NCBI GenBank assembly: GCA_003255065.1
Contig: QAOA01005371.1
Coordinates: forward strand, 1-64,000
Origin: Cercis canadensis
Taxonomy: Eukaryota; Streptophyta; Magnoliopsida; Fabales; Fabaceae
Length of the DNA: 64,000 nt
Direction: 5' to 3'
Shown here: in pieces, positions 12,860-24,141 of the stretch
How positions within the stretch are numbered: position 1 is the stretch's first letter
Layout: each line of letters opens with the position of its first letter
Notes under the pieces: model-generated
What the model was told of the DNA's origin: nothing
Seen by the model: only the letters and a program-made list of their open reading frames with translations
The model's database searches: none
Position numbers and translations under genes: made by a program

Positions 12860-13885
12860 TACAAGTAATGTAGAGAATACAAGATAAAAAGGAAAGAAGG
12901 AGGAAGGGTGTAAATTATTATCTACATCGAGTGTTCTATTATTACCATAGACTTTCAGGGTTCAGCAAATGATAGAACGTTTTTGAGTATGAGGTGTTAG
13001 ATGCTTTATAGGAGTGGCTTTGCTTTCTAACCAGGGGAAAAAACAAAAGAAAAAGGGCTTTGTTTCATAACGCAGTTTTTAATTGAATTTTTCTGAGTGT
13101 ATTACGTTAATCGCATAAAAATGGAAACTTTTCTAATTTTCTTTTATAATGTATGGTTAACAACGTGAAGGATGGGCCCAAACCCAGAGTGTGACTATCA
13201 CTATTAAACTTTTGGCTCGTGTGCAAGTGTAACTAATTTTGATTATTTTATAGGGATAAAAAATTGCATGAAATCTCTTAACTTTAAAAATTTTAATTTT
13301 GATAACTAATCCACCACTATTAAAAATATATGTCAACAACTTATCAATTAACTCCACATATCAAATGTTTACCTATAGATAACAGTGACGGATTCAAAAA
13401 TTTTAACTAGTGGGGATAAGAAAATACTATAACTATTTTTTCCAAAAAAAAATTATAATTATATATAAGCGATAAAACAACAATATCTAATACATAAGAT
13501 ATAATATGGTTCAGTTTCAATATGAAACCTACATCCACGAGTGAGAAATGATAAGCAATTAATTGGGCAAAAAATGGGAGATTACAAAAGTAATTCTCAT
13601 TTAGTTTCAAGATATAACTAGTGCTAACTGTTGAGTGTTGTGGACCTATGGTAGAAGAGGAAAAGGAACGCTTTAGCAGTAGCTTAATTCTCTCTCTCTC
13701 TCTTCTTATGACTTTTTATATTATCTTCTTTTCACTATCACTCATCACTTCAAGTCTCAAGTGACTTCTGAATTTTATCTATAAAAAAATTAGTGAGGTA
13801 CGAGTGGCTAAAAGGGTGGTGTCGTAATGGGAATTTGGGCCATGTGGGGCCAGCTTCCAAATTTTCATTGGAATAAAATAAAAAT
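12860..13885. other. Intergenic upstream of the UEV gene
   Basis: AT-rich spacer starting with the presumed UEV promoter and leader (a TAGGG-type motif lies near 12742). No coding features or paired repeats were seen. A short CT-rich run is near 13690. Confidence 0.4.
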
Positions 13886-13889
13886 GGGA

Positions 13890-14068
13890 ATTCTATGATA
13901 CTACATGAGTATGTCATACTACATTTACGTGTCAAGCATACGTAATTTTTATATTTTATTGAATATAAATATAATTTATTTTATTTTCTTAAATAAATTT
14001 AAAAACAATTAATTTGTAGACATGTCATTCACATATTGACTAATCTCATGTAGTATGACATACTATAT
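13890..14068. mobile_element. Small MITE with about 19-bp inverted ends
   Basis: The left end (ATGAGTATGTCATACTACAT) and right end (ATGTAGTATGACATACTA) are inverted copies about 150 bp apart with AT-rich DNA between. A related fragment sits at 48743-48850, so this is a dispersed family. No coding capacity. Exact ends and target duplication are not resolved, and the N at 14085 lies just outside. Confidence 0.55.
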
Positions 14069-14581
14069 AAATATAAAAAAGTATNAAACCTCAAAAAAAA
14101 AAAAAAATTACCACAAATATTGATTAAAAAATATTTGCCTTGTGCCCACACACTTGTATACGTCGATCCGCCTCTAATAGCAAGTTACAACATACTGACA
14201 TGTTAGTTTGAATCTTGTCAATGATCCTTTTATTATAAGCATCCACTTATTGTAATATACTCTATCTTAGAGTTGGAGCAATTTATCTATCTCTTAAATT
14301 TTTTTTGTTANTATATGAAATGGAATAAATTTCCGTTCTACAAAAGGATCACACTCAAGAATACATCAATCAAGAAACAAAATCTACTTTCCGTTCTAGG
14401 TTGATGCATGTACTGAGACTAGAAAAAAGTTGATGACTTGCACATGTTGGAGACAGTTTGCATGAAGCCATGCATGCAACTCGGGGCACATGTGACTCAG
14501 TCCAGGACTGAGTCAACTCGGGGCATAGGTTCTTTGCTGGTTCAACTCAGGGCACAGGTTCTTTACTAGTTTTTTGCTTTC

Positions 14582-14955
14582 TTTTTTTTTTGATACACCA
14601 GAAAACACAAAGAAAACTACACCAAAACGATGCGCCCCACACCAGACCCTTCTACATCCTTAGCCAGCAATCTACCACACTCAAGAGGAGGGACCAGAAC
14701 ATCTTTCATCCCTATACTAAACCCATAAGCCAAACTTGCTAACCAATTAGCCACCCTATTATACTCACGAAAACAATGAACAATCTTGATCTCATTGCCT
14801 TCACTCAGCAGCGACCAAATTGAAGAAACAAGAGCAGCACCCAGGTGAGACTCAGAACAGCCCTCCGAAACCAGACTGACAGCATCTTGGGAGTCAGTTT
14901 TAACCACCACCCTTTGTGCACGATGGCCACGTTTAACATACAAGTGCTCAGTCAA
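14582..14955 (-). mobile_element. 5'-truncated LINE, RNase H-like 3' end
   Basis: A minus-strand open frame at 14617-14955 encodes the C-terminal RNase H-like region found in plant L1-type LINE ORF2 and related reverse-transcriptase genes: VVVKTDSQDAVSLVSEG, then IVHCFREYNRVANWLASLA (the H..RE.N..AD/NWLA signature). A poly(T) run at 14582-14591 on the plus strand is the element's poly(A) tail. The reverse transcriptase and endonuclease are absent, so this is a dead 5'-truncated copy. The N-terminal limit near 14955 is approximate. Confidence 0.7.
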
Positions 14956-14959
14956 CTAG

Positions 14960-15130
14960 TTGTTGGAGAAAGTTTAAGAGAGATGGCAGAGAAACTCAGT
15001 AAAAGAGAGATGGCAGAGAGAGAGATGAGCGTGAGAGAGATGGTAGAGAGAGAAAGAGATTGGCGGAGAGAGAGATTGAGGAAGAGAAAGATGAGAGAGA
15101 GAGAGAGAGAGAGAGAGAATTTTTTTTAAT
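14960..15130. repeat. GA-rich low-complexity tract
   Basis: An imperfect GAGAGATGGCAGA-type repeat grading into a pure (GA)n run at about 15090-15118. It creates spurious Arg/Glu-rich and Ser/Leu-rich open frames on the two strands. Confidence 0.7.
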
Positions 15131-15594
15131 TTTTTTAAGGTGCCACGTTGGCATTTAACGGCCACGTCAGCACTTAACGTGCCACGTGGCCTTTTCTGTT
15201 AAGTCCAATTAACAGACATAAGCGGAGGACGAAAATGGCTGACGGAACAATCTTCCAAGGACTAAAGTGTCGGTAAAAATCTTTGGAGGACTAAACTGTC
15301 ACCGAACCTATCTTTCGAGGACCAAATAGGGGTTTTACTCATAAAAAATATATAAGAAACTTCTATAATATAATTATCAAACTACTGATTAGAAAACCAT
15401 AAGTTCGCTACTATTACAACAATTAGAAACATGTTACTTTTAAAGTACTTATATTTCTCTCTTTCGCTTTATAAGAAAATACTTAATCCAAACTAATGAG
15501 CATTTGGTTTAGTAGTAAAAAACTCAGGTTTCTTATTTAATGATTAGCAGACTTTCCAAAACCCTAGCTTGAACTTTATTTAGTTTGAGAAACT

Positions 15595-15599
<5 letters not shown>

Positions 15600-15630
<31 letters not shown>

Positions 15631-15640
15631 NTATATATGT
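15600..15640. repeat. (AT)n microsatellite containing an N
   Basis: A pure AT dinucleotide run with an N at 15631, probably a sequence gap of uncertain repeat number. Confidence 0.8.
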
Positions 15641-16404
15641 TTAATGTTGTCAATCCATATCAGGAAAGAAATGCTGATACATTTGCTAAAAATTAAAACA
15701 TGACATCTAAGATCCACCATTAATTAAGCGCTTTGTAAATGTTTTAAAAGCCTTAAGGCCCCTTTTCAGTGTTGATGTAAAACGTCAAACAAAATTGTTA
15801 AGCGAAAAACAGCATTAAATTGAAGAGCTCTTTTGATTGACCTCAATAAGCATCATGAGGCAGTGTTCTCATTATCTCATTACATTCACATATTNTCTCA
15901 TCATCTCATTACATTCACATATTTGCATTGACAAATCTAACTTCCCTTTCTTAATAAATGGTGTATACATTTTTTGCCTTTTGTTGACTATTTGAGGGAT
16001 GTTCTATGTCTCTTTTAATTAATATGAAATTAAGATAGATAATTTCAAGGATTTAGCCTGAGGGTAATGATGTAATAAGTTCATTCAAATTAATTAAGAT
16101 TCAAATCATGGGACCAGTATCAAGGAAAATGTTTCCTTTGAATGCATTAGGTCAATGTGAAGAGTCTACCTTTAAAATCACTCACTCTCAATGTGCGAAA
16201 ACTGACTCGACGATACCTTTACCATTAAAACAAAAAAAAAAATAGAAATTAAGATAGATATTATTAAGTGAGGTTTGCACCGTAAATCTTCTTATGAGAG
16301 ACAATATTAGAAAAAAAATTATACTAACAATATCTAGAACAATTGATGCAAAATTAAGGTATTTCTTATTATAATTACTTTTTATAAACCATATAATACA
16401 TGCA

Positions 16405-16710
16405 TTAAAAGTCATACATACTAGTGCTAATCAGAACAAAGGGGCTCTTGATTAGAGGAACTCCTTTTCTGCTTGACTTTTTCATTTTTGGAATATGAAG
16501 ATCAAAGTAGTCTTCACAATTCTTATCCTTGAAATAGTTGAGGCGTTCATCTCTCCTTGCTCCCTAAACAGTTACATAGAAGATTCTGATATAGAAGAGC
16601 CACCTTTTTTGACTTTGTGTTCGTCTTCTCTTACCACTGAACTTTCAAACGCCAATTTATAGGTGTTATATACAAAATTACCAAAAACGTTAAAAGAAGT
16701 TTTTATATAC
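16405..16710 (-). pseudogene. Possible exon pair or gene remnant of unknown family
   Basis: On the minus strand an open exon ends at a donor (CAGTG|GTAAGAG, exon end 16635), followed by a 71-bp gap to an acceptor (GTTTAG|GGA, exon start 16563) and an open 52-codon stretch ending in TAA at 16405. The joined frame is continuous and looks protein-like (LNYFKDKNCEDYFDLHIPK, then KKSSRKGVPLIKSP). I do not recognise the family and found no start codon, so it may be the tail of a decayed gene. The opposite strand also has a 55-codon frame, so this call is weak. Confidence 0.25.
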
Positions 16711-17191
16711 AAGCATATAAAATCTCACATGTAATGTTTTTATTGAATTGCATGTATTCACCTATAATCACATGAGCAATGCTGTTTAAAACCAGTTCTT
16801 CTGTGACTGTCACATTCATGGATAGTTGTTGGCTAAAGTAAGGTCGATCTACTTATTTGTGTAAATATCCACACTAACATGTAACTTGGAATGACCCCCT
16901 TAGGTGTTGTTTGGTACTAGACAAGTTTTAAGATTTTTAGGAAAGGGAGATAAGAATAAAAGTTTCTCATGTTTAATACAAGAGATAAAAAATTATTCTA
17001 AAAAACAAAGGATGCTTGAGAATAAAGATTTGTGAATGAAAGTTAAAAATTTCATTCCCACTTGTGAGGGTGGAAAAGAAACATTGTGGTGGAAATGGAA
17101 AAGTTTTGGCTTGTAAAATTACTCAATTACCCTCAATTTCTCACTACAAGAAAATCTTTATTTTTCAACCGAATTTTTCTGTTGGAATTTT

Positions 17192-17410
17192 TGTTTAGAT
17201 CATCACATACAGATAGATGCATCCCAAGTCTTATTCTTATGATGTCTGAGACAATCATCTATGATATATGTGCAAACTAACAACATCATGATAAAATCAT
17301 TTAGTATTTCTAAATACAAAATTAAAATTGCGATAGTTTGCATTTTTCTTGTATTTTGTAATTGATTCATGATTCCCTAAGCCAAATAAATAATTGGCAC
17401 AAAAGAAATN
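17192..17410. repeat. 217-bp block shared with 25783-26000, ending at an N
   Basis: This block is nearly identical to 25783-26000 of the outer element's right arm, with only about four visible differences. It interrupts the CACTA subterminal sequence: the phrase TTATTTTTCAACCGAA occurs both before it and directly after the N at 17410. The pattern points to a chimeric join during gap filling rather than a biological insertion. Confidence 0.65.
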
Positions 17411-18990
17411 TTATTTTTCAACCGAAATTTTTCTGTTGGAATTTTTTAAGAAATTCCAACAAAAAATTCAGTAGTAGACATTTTTTCAAAATTTTAATGG
17501 AATTTTGTTCTGTTGGAATTCTATTTAAAAGGGGAGTGAGATTTTTTTTAAGATTCCAATGGAATATTTCGTTGGAATTTTTAAAAAATTCCAACAATAT
17601 ATTCGGTTGTAATGTTACTAAAATTTTTAAAAAATATTCCCTAGGAATTTGTTAAAATTAATTTTTTATTATTTTTAAGAAATTTTTTTAAATTCCAACT
17701 GCATATTTTATTGGAATGTTATTAAATTTTTGTTTGAGTAAAATGCACCGTTTTACTAATATATTCAATTTTTTTTGAATTTTCTCGAATTCCAACAAAA
17801 AACGTTTGTTGGAATTTCTGTTGAAATTAAAAAATTCATGTTTAAATTGAGTTCCCACTCTTTCTCTTTCACTTATCACTTCTTCTTCATCCAAATCACT
17901 CTTCTCTCTTCCCCTTCCTTTCCAATCCTCCATTTTCGACAGCATGGTCCATTTTTCCGGTGAATTTCCAGTGACATTCTTCTATTTGTGGTGTGTGAGT
18001 TGAGCTCTCATTCCTTAGGTAGGTTTTTCAATTATCCAAAACTCAAATCCCCTTTCTCCCTTCTCACTTTGATTTAGATTTGTTTGTTGTTATTATTTTA
18101 TTTTAATTGGTGGATTGAAGTTAAAATAACATGTAGAAGTAGTTAGATTGCATAATTAAAAACTGGATGCATGATTAGTTGTTTAATTTATGGTTTAAAT
18201 TGAGTCCAAAAATGGGATGGCCAAATTGACAATGTGTGAATTTTATTTTGTTAAATTTGTTTAAGGGTTTTGATGTATGGGTGGTTTGAAGTTGTTTTAT
18301 GATTTTTTGGTACTTTTTTTATGGAATGTAGAATTTTTGTATTATTAGACTAATTATGTCAGAATTTAAAAATAGAAAAATGGATAATGTAATTTTTTTT
18401 AGTTGAATTTCTTTAGGTCTTTTGATGTATGGATGGTTTGAAGTTGTTTTATTATTTTTTGGTATTTTTTGATTGAATATGAAAATTTTATATTATTAGA
18501 CTAATTATGTTTGAATTTAAAAATAGAAAAATGAATAATGTAAAATTTGTTTAGTTGAATTTCTATAGGACTTTTGATGTATGGATGCATGTAGGGAGTG
18601 TAAGCCGAATTGGTCAAATTGACCAAACCGAACCAAATTGGAGGAAAGCTGATCGGACCGATGGGTTGGTCTGGTTCTCGATTTGATTTTCTTAAAACCT
18701 AAGAGAGTCGGTTTGGTTCTCGGTTTCATTGAAGAAAAATTGAGCTTAAACCAAACCAAATTGGATATAGCAAAACGACGTCGTTTTACTGAAAAGCATA
18801 AGTCTCGGTATTCTTCCCCTTCACAGAAATCCCTGACTCTCCCCATCATTCTCCCTCTCCTCTCCCTCAGTCCCTTCACTCTCAGTCTCGGCCGTTAAAG
18901 ATCCAGTAACCCGATAAAACGCTTGCTGTTAATTGTTATAGGTATAAACCCCAGTCAACTGATTCTGCACCTCGATTCGCAGTTGCAGCC

Positions 18991-19069
18991 ATGGGGTCAC
19001 TTTCTGCACGCCGTTTTTGGGCCGGGAAGCCTTTGGTGACAGCATTACTCAAGAAGCTGGATAAGGCGG
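18991..19069 (+). pseudogene. Exon-like fragment captured in the hAT, family unknown
   Basis: An ATG-initiated stretch of about 26 codons (MGSLSARRFWAGKPLVTALL, then KKLDKA) ends at a good donor (GGCG|GTAAGC). It is preceded by a GC-richer leader-like sequence. This looks like the first exon of a host gene carried by the element, perhaps the same gene as the PPR fragment downstream. I do not recognise it with confidence. Confidence 0.4.
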
Positions 19070-20098
19070 TAAGCTATAATTGCAGGATTTACATAACATT
19101 TCATTTCTATTTTACTTTGTTCGACAATTTGACATAGTTAGTTTGTGCGACAATTAATTTCTGTTGTTTTCCAGTTAGCAACTTTCAATAGTAATATATT
19201 TTGGGTGCATTATTGTGTTATTAAACATTAGCCCTTATTTCATATGTTGGATTTCATTTCTGCTTGAATCCTTATATTTTCTTATTAATTTATTTTCCAA
19301 TTATTCTGTTGGATTTTGGCATTAATATGTATCATGTGACTTTAGGAGTTACTTCTTGATATTAGAACCCAAATAATTCATGTTTTGCCGTCATTTTGTG
19401 GAGAGGTATTTGGTAAAACTCTGTTGTTACAATTGTCTTCCTAGTGGGGTTATGGGATTTCTCTGGTTGTCTTTAGATCATTGAAAACAAGGTTGGATAT
19501 GAGATGGAGTGGGAGTGCATTGTTCCATGCAAAGTAGTTGCCTTTGAAACTCAACTTCAGTGAGAGCTGTTGTCCAGATTTGAACAATTAAAACCTCAAA
19601 ATGAAATGTTACTGGCTGCTCAATGCATCATTAGTAAAAAATTTCAAGTCTAAATTCCTATTTTTCTTGGTATTTCCATTTCTTCAGAAACCGTCATTAT
19701 AGGAAGTTCTAATTTGACTACTTTGCTTGGCACCTTGATACTTTTTTTGCTGTTCTACAATTCCAGATAGAATAGTTTGGCCTTTGGACCTTTCTGCAAG
19801 GGTTACTTAAACTGAAACCTTAAATATATAGAGCAAATATTTGTCATAGAGGTTCGTGGAAAAAGATACAGAAACTGTAATTCAAATTGTAGCCTTTGCA
19901 ATTGTTTTTGGCTCAGATATTTGCAATTTTTCCCATTAAATTTTAATGCTGGTTTGTTTGTCATGTGCACAATCAAGAGTTAATTGTGAGATAAATAATG
20001 TTTTCTTGGGTTTTACTTGTCTTGATACTTGATGGATAAGTTGATAATTCTGATCTCCCTCCCTTGCAAAATCATAGACTCAGTAAGGCATTGAAGCT

Positions 20099-20314
20099 AT
20101 GCCCTTTAAGGATGTAGTTTCCTGGAATATGATGATCAAAGGGTGTTTGGATTGTGCAGATTTTATTATGGCCCTGAAGCTATTTGACAAAATGCCTGAG
20201 AAGAATGTTATTTCTTGGACAATGATTTATTTTAGTTTTAGTCTTTTAGACATTGTCTACTTCCAAGGTTATTTGATTACTTCTGCTTGTTTGTCACTTG
20301 TTTTAGACATTTGA
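20099..20314 (+). pseudogene. Captured pentatricopeptide-repeat (PPR) gene fragment
   Basis: The translation contains MPFKDVVSWNMMIKGCL, then ALKLFDKMPEKNVISWTMI. This is just over one PPR unit of the PLS-type family (the VVSWN.MI.G / A..LFD.MPE.NVISWT signature). PPR proteins are organelle RNA-binding proteins with many repeats. Only one to one-and-a-half repeats remain here, and the frame then runs into non-PPR sequence. It lies inside the hAT element, so it is a captured host fragment and not a functional gene. Confidence 0.75.
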
Positions 20315-20478
20315 TGACTCATGTTGAATTCTAGTTATGAGACATGTTAGACTGTGGAGACTTGATGATTTGTTGTTGAATTCTAGTTATTGGACCTGAT
20401 TTATTGATGATTAGTTTTTGAATTCACTTGTTTGTCTTTGTGACTTTTGTGTATTTTATGAATCTATATACGGGAGAA

Positions 20479-20479
<1 letters not shown>

Positions 20480-20516
<37 letters not shown>
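20480..20516. repeat. (AT)n microsatellite
   Basis: A pure AT dinucleotide run inside the hAT element. Confidence 0.85.
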
Positions 20517-20520
<4 letters not shown>

Positions 20521-23333
20521 CTAATTATATGTTAAATTTGCCACATGAGCATTTAACTAGGTGTGTATAATTTTGTTAAGTTTCACTAACAACAACCTAA
20601 CAGATAACTATTTTGATGGCTGGAAATTAGGGACTTCAGTGGTTCCAAAATTTTTTTAGGACTAAAGTGTGAGTAAATGTATCTTTTGGATGGGGGCATG
20701 CTGCAATGACACAAACTGTCCCTTAAATGGAGCAGCAACAATCGAAAACCTTTGATGGCATCTTTACATTTTTCTACACTATTTTGGATTTTCCCACCCT
20801 AATGGTTTAATATCGAAATTCTATAACTGAATTGTTCTGGTCTTGTGTGTCATATATACGAATATCACCCTTTTTCATCTTCTTCTTCGCTTCCTCTCTC
20901 CCAACCCAAAATTTCCCTTAGACGTTTCTGGTATTTTTCACTTGTAAATCCTTTTTTCTGGTACCTGATTCTATTCACCAATAATAAAAATATGGCTCTG
21001 TCAAATTTGTTTTGGAAGGCTAAAGCCTGTTTTTTGAAGTTAAACTTTTGCATGGAAAGCAGTACCTTGGAGGATGAAGGCAAATGGTCTTCTATAGCCA
21101 TAGGTTTTAATTCCAGATATTTTTGTTATGTGTTTTAGGAGTTCGCTAGCATGGGTGTGTTGCGTTTATTAGAGCAGAAAGCCAGAATCTTTAGCAATGG
21201 ATTTCCCCCAGCACATCATTTTCTAGCAAAACCAACCAAATTGAACCGAATCAAACTGAGGTGGTCTGGTCGGTATGGTGTTGGTTTGGGGTGTAAATCG
21301 GACCGATTACACTCCTAGATGCATGGTTTGAAGTTATTTTATGATTTTTAGGTTTTTTTATTTTTTATTTTTTTTTATGGAATATGAATTTTTTGTACTA
21401 TTAGGATAATTATGTCCAAATTTAAAAATAAAAAAATAGATAGTGTACATTTTTTTTAGTTGAATTTCTTTAGGACATTTGATGTATGAGTGATTTGAAG
21501 TTGTTTTATGATTTTTAGGTATTTTTTTATATAGAATATGAAATTACTTATGCTATTGCTCAATTTATGTATTTTTTAGACATGAAAATGTTGCTTTTTT
21601 TTTTTTTTTCCAACTATATGCTCTTGAATTCTTTTTTAATATTTTCTTCTAAATGCTTTTTGTAGGTTAGAGAAGAATGAGCTACAAAGCATTTATATAT
21701 TTGAAGATATATCGCACATCTAGATTAGTTAAATATGTTGAAGACTAATTATGTAGATTTGAGATTTAAATTTTTGTACTCAAGACACTACTAACTTATA
21801 GGAATTATTTAATAAAATAGATATTTGTGTCATAGAAATTATTTAATGAAAAAAATATTTGTGAATGGTATATTTTAATTTTTAAAAAATATTATTTAAG
21901 AATTTACCTTTAAAATAAAAAAGTAAAAAAATTAGAAAATTCCAATGAAAATTCTATTTCGTTGGAATTTTTTAAAAAATAATAAAAATAATTTTCGAAA
22001 TTTTAAAAAATATTCCAAAAAATAATTTTTTTTAATATATTAAAAATAATTTTTAAAAATTCCAATGGAAAATTCCGTTGAAATTTTGTCTCTAAAACCA
22101 AATTCCAACGATAAAATTTTGTTGAAATTATTGTTCCCTTAGAATTTCCGTTAGAATTTTGCAATTCCAACAGTCATTTCTTTAACTACCTTAATTTTGT
22201 TGGAATTCAGGAATTTTCTTGTAGTGTTTTTAAAACACTGTTGTTCAAGAACCCCTTCATCATTCTTGCTTGAATCCTCTGTCGCTCTGCGTTCTCCCTG
22301 TGCATTCTGCATCTTCTCCCTCAACAGCGCTCTGCATCTCGCGTCTCTTGCCTTCTCGCTGGTAAGAATCTTCTTCTTCTATCTTCATTCTCCTTCACTT
22401 TGTGTGCTATTACTGGTTTATTTATGAGTTCTGAAAACTGAACAATCCAGAGTTGGGTGTGGTTTATTTATGAGTTTTGAAAACTGATCATCTGACCGAT
22501 TAAGAGAGTGAAATTTCATGATTGACTGCTTTATATCTTCTATTGTTAACTAAACAAATCTTAACTTTCCTTCTTCAGTTTATTAAAATTACGGATATCT
22601 CTCTTATTTGAGGAATCACAACCATTCTCTGCCCTAGTATTCTTTTATTTTGGAAAGTATTTTGAAAGTTGCAGGGTTTTCTTATCTCTGATGAGACAGA
22701 TGCCTTGCCTATACCTTTTGGCTTCATCGTAAAATATCACTTTGTAGTGGTCTAGTAGACATTGGCTATAGGAAATTTCTCTGCTTAGTGATGCTTAGGC
22801 TTTTAGATGACCTGTGATTTCTCATAGTATCAGTAATTTCTTTGCTTTGCTGCAAACTAAATCTATAGCATGTTGGTATCCTGAACAAAGTAAAACTTCT
22901 GAACAAGTTATAGCTTCTTCATGTAATTGGAATCAAGTTATATCGGGAATTGGATATTGCCTTTTAATCAGTTACCTTGCAATGAGATAAGTTTGCTTTG
23001 ATAAAAGGTGGATTCTTTTTAGAGATTAAATTGAGACAAAGGGTGTTAGCCTTCTGAACCACATGTTCATAGCTCAGTATACAAATGTCAGTTCATTACT
23101 TTTTCCCTTTACAGTACCTTTAGCAAGAAAATTACTCAAAGGGCTTGACATGCCTTCTTGACGAAAACTAATCTCAAAGCATGTTTTAACCAAAACTATT
23201 AGGAGGTGTACATTTCGTTTCAACCAACCTATGTACCTAATAATGTGAATTTGGCCTATTGTTTATAGTTTTGTAGATGCAATTTCTATAGCATTGTGAT
23301 GAGATAAGATAAAGACATAAATAGAATCAGCTT

Positions 23334-23334
23334 G

Positions 23335-23366
<32 letters not shown>
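23334..23366. repeat. (AT)n(GT)n compound microsatellite
   Basis: An AT run followed directly by GT repeats in the left arm of the Harbinger-like element. Confidence 0.85.
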
Positions 23367-24141
23367 AATGTTTATATATAAGGGAACTATGTTCTAGAAT
23401 TTCTACACTGGTCTGTAATGTATGCATCATCTAATGTGTAATTATTTTTCCAAATGCACTTAAAAATTTTAGTTACTCTTTCTGACACTAGTGTACTTGG
23501 TCTTGACGTGATTTGGTACACAATTTTGTATGCATACCATCAGGGGAGAGCAGCACATAGGCCCTGTTTTCTTTTTACCATGACTAATTCTTTTTGAATG
23601 TCTTTTTATGCGGTAAAATGTTTAAAAATAATTGAAGACATGCAGATTATTTGATTTAATTCCTAATAGAGTCGTATAACATTTAATAAGTTATGTCAAT
23701 TGAGATAACCTGCATATCGGCAAAGATAGATAGAGAGAGAGATAACCAGCAACTTGTCAAACATAATGCTGCTACCAGTGTTTTCACTTATACAGCCACA
23801 TTATTCAGTGTAATCATGCACAAAATGCACTTGGATTAAGGGTATAAGGTTGTCACAAATTGTTGGAATTGGAATGAATCTTGAATAAATTCTTCTTATA
23901 TTAAAGCTGGACGTTGCGAACACCACTGATTCTATTTAGAGTCCTTAAAGTTAGAGAATGATTTAATAACATGAAATGGTTTAATTTAAGTGTATCTGAA
24001 ATATTGTGGCAGGTTTGGATAGACATTGTGCAAATTTTATTAGCAAATTTGAACTTTTTTATCATTATATTACTATTGATGATTTTTATGCTGCAAATAT
24101 CTGCTTTTTTTCTTTTTATCATTTATATGTTGTAGAAGAGC

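Larger units (their letters stand above)
18592..21317. mobile_element. hAT element with perfect 8-bp target duplication
   Basis: The left end reads TAGGGAGTGTAA and the right end is the complement of TAGGAGTGTAATCGGTCCG, the standard hAT terminus. Subterminal CCGAACCAAATTGG-type repeats occur at both ends. The octamer GATGCATG lies immediately outside both ends (18584-18591 and 21318-21325), which is the 8-bp duplication expected for hAT. At 2726 bp, with no transposase visible, it is non-autonomous. It carries gene-derived sequence, including a PPR fragment, and microsatellites near 20485. Confidence 0.9.
18254..21560. repeat. About 145-bp tandem repeats in the CACTA, split by the hAT
   Basis: Repeat units share the phrases TTTGATGTATG, GGTTTGAAGTTGTTTTAT and TTTAAAAATAGAAAAATG. 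Units begin near 18254, 18420, 18557 and 21478. The unit starting at 18557 is cut by the hAT insertion and resumes at 21326. Non-coding. Confidence 0.7.
17142..22226. mobile_element. CACTA (En/Spm-type) element inside the left arm
   Basis: Starts CACTACAAGAAAATC and ends with the complement CACTACAAGAAAATTCC, the canonical CACTA terminus. Subterminal regions (about 17420-17830 and 21930-22190) are full of short TTCCAAC/GTTGGAA motifs in both orientations, as is typical for this superfamily. The flanking triplets are TCT and TTT, so the 3-bp target duplication is imperfect. Bases on either side rejoin to match the intact inverted arm at about 28780, which confirms the insertion boundaries. No transposase is visible. 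The interior holds tandem repeats and a hAT insertion. Confidence 0.85.

Noticed and set aside
14845-15129. Arg/Glu-rich plus-strand frame
   Set aside because: Produced by the (GA)n tract. The opposite strand encodes a LINE fragment next to it.
16495-16662. 55-codon plus-strand frame starting MKIKVVFTILILEIVEAF, resembling a secreted peptide
   Set aside because: It is antisense to a more gene-like minus-strand exon pair with good splice signals. The hydrophobic start alone is weak evidence.
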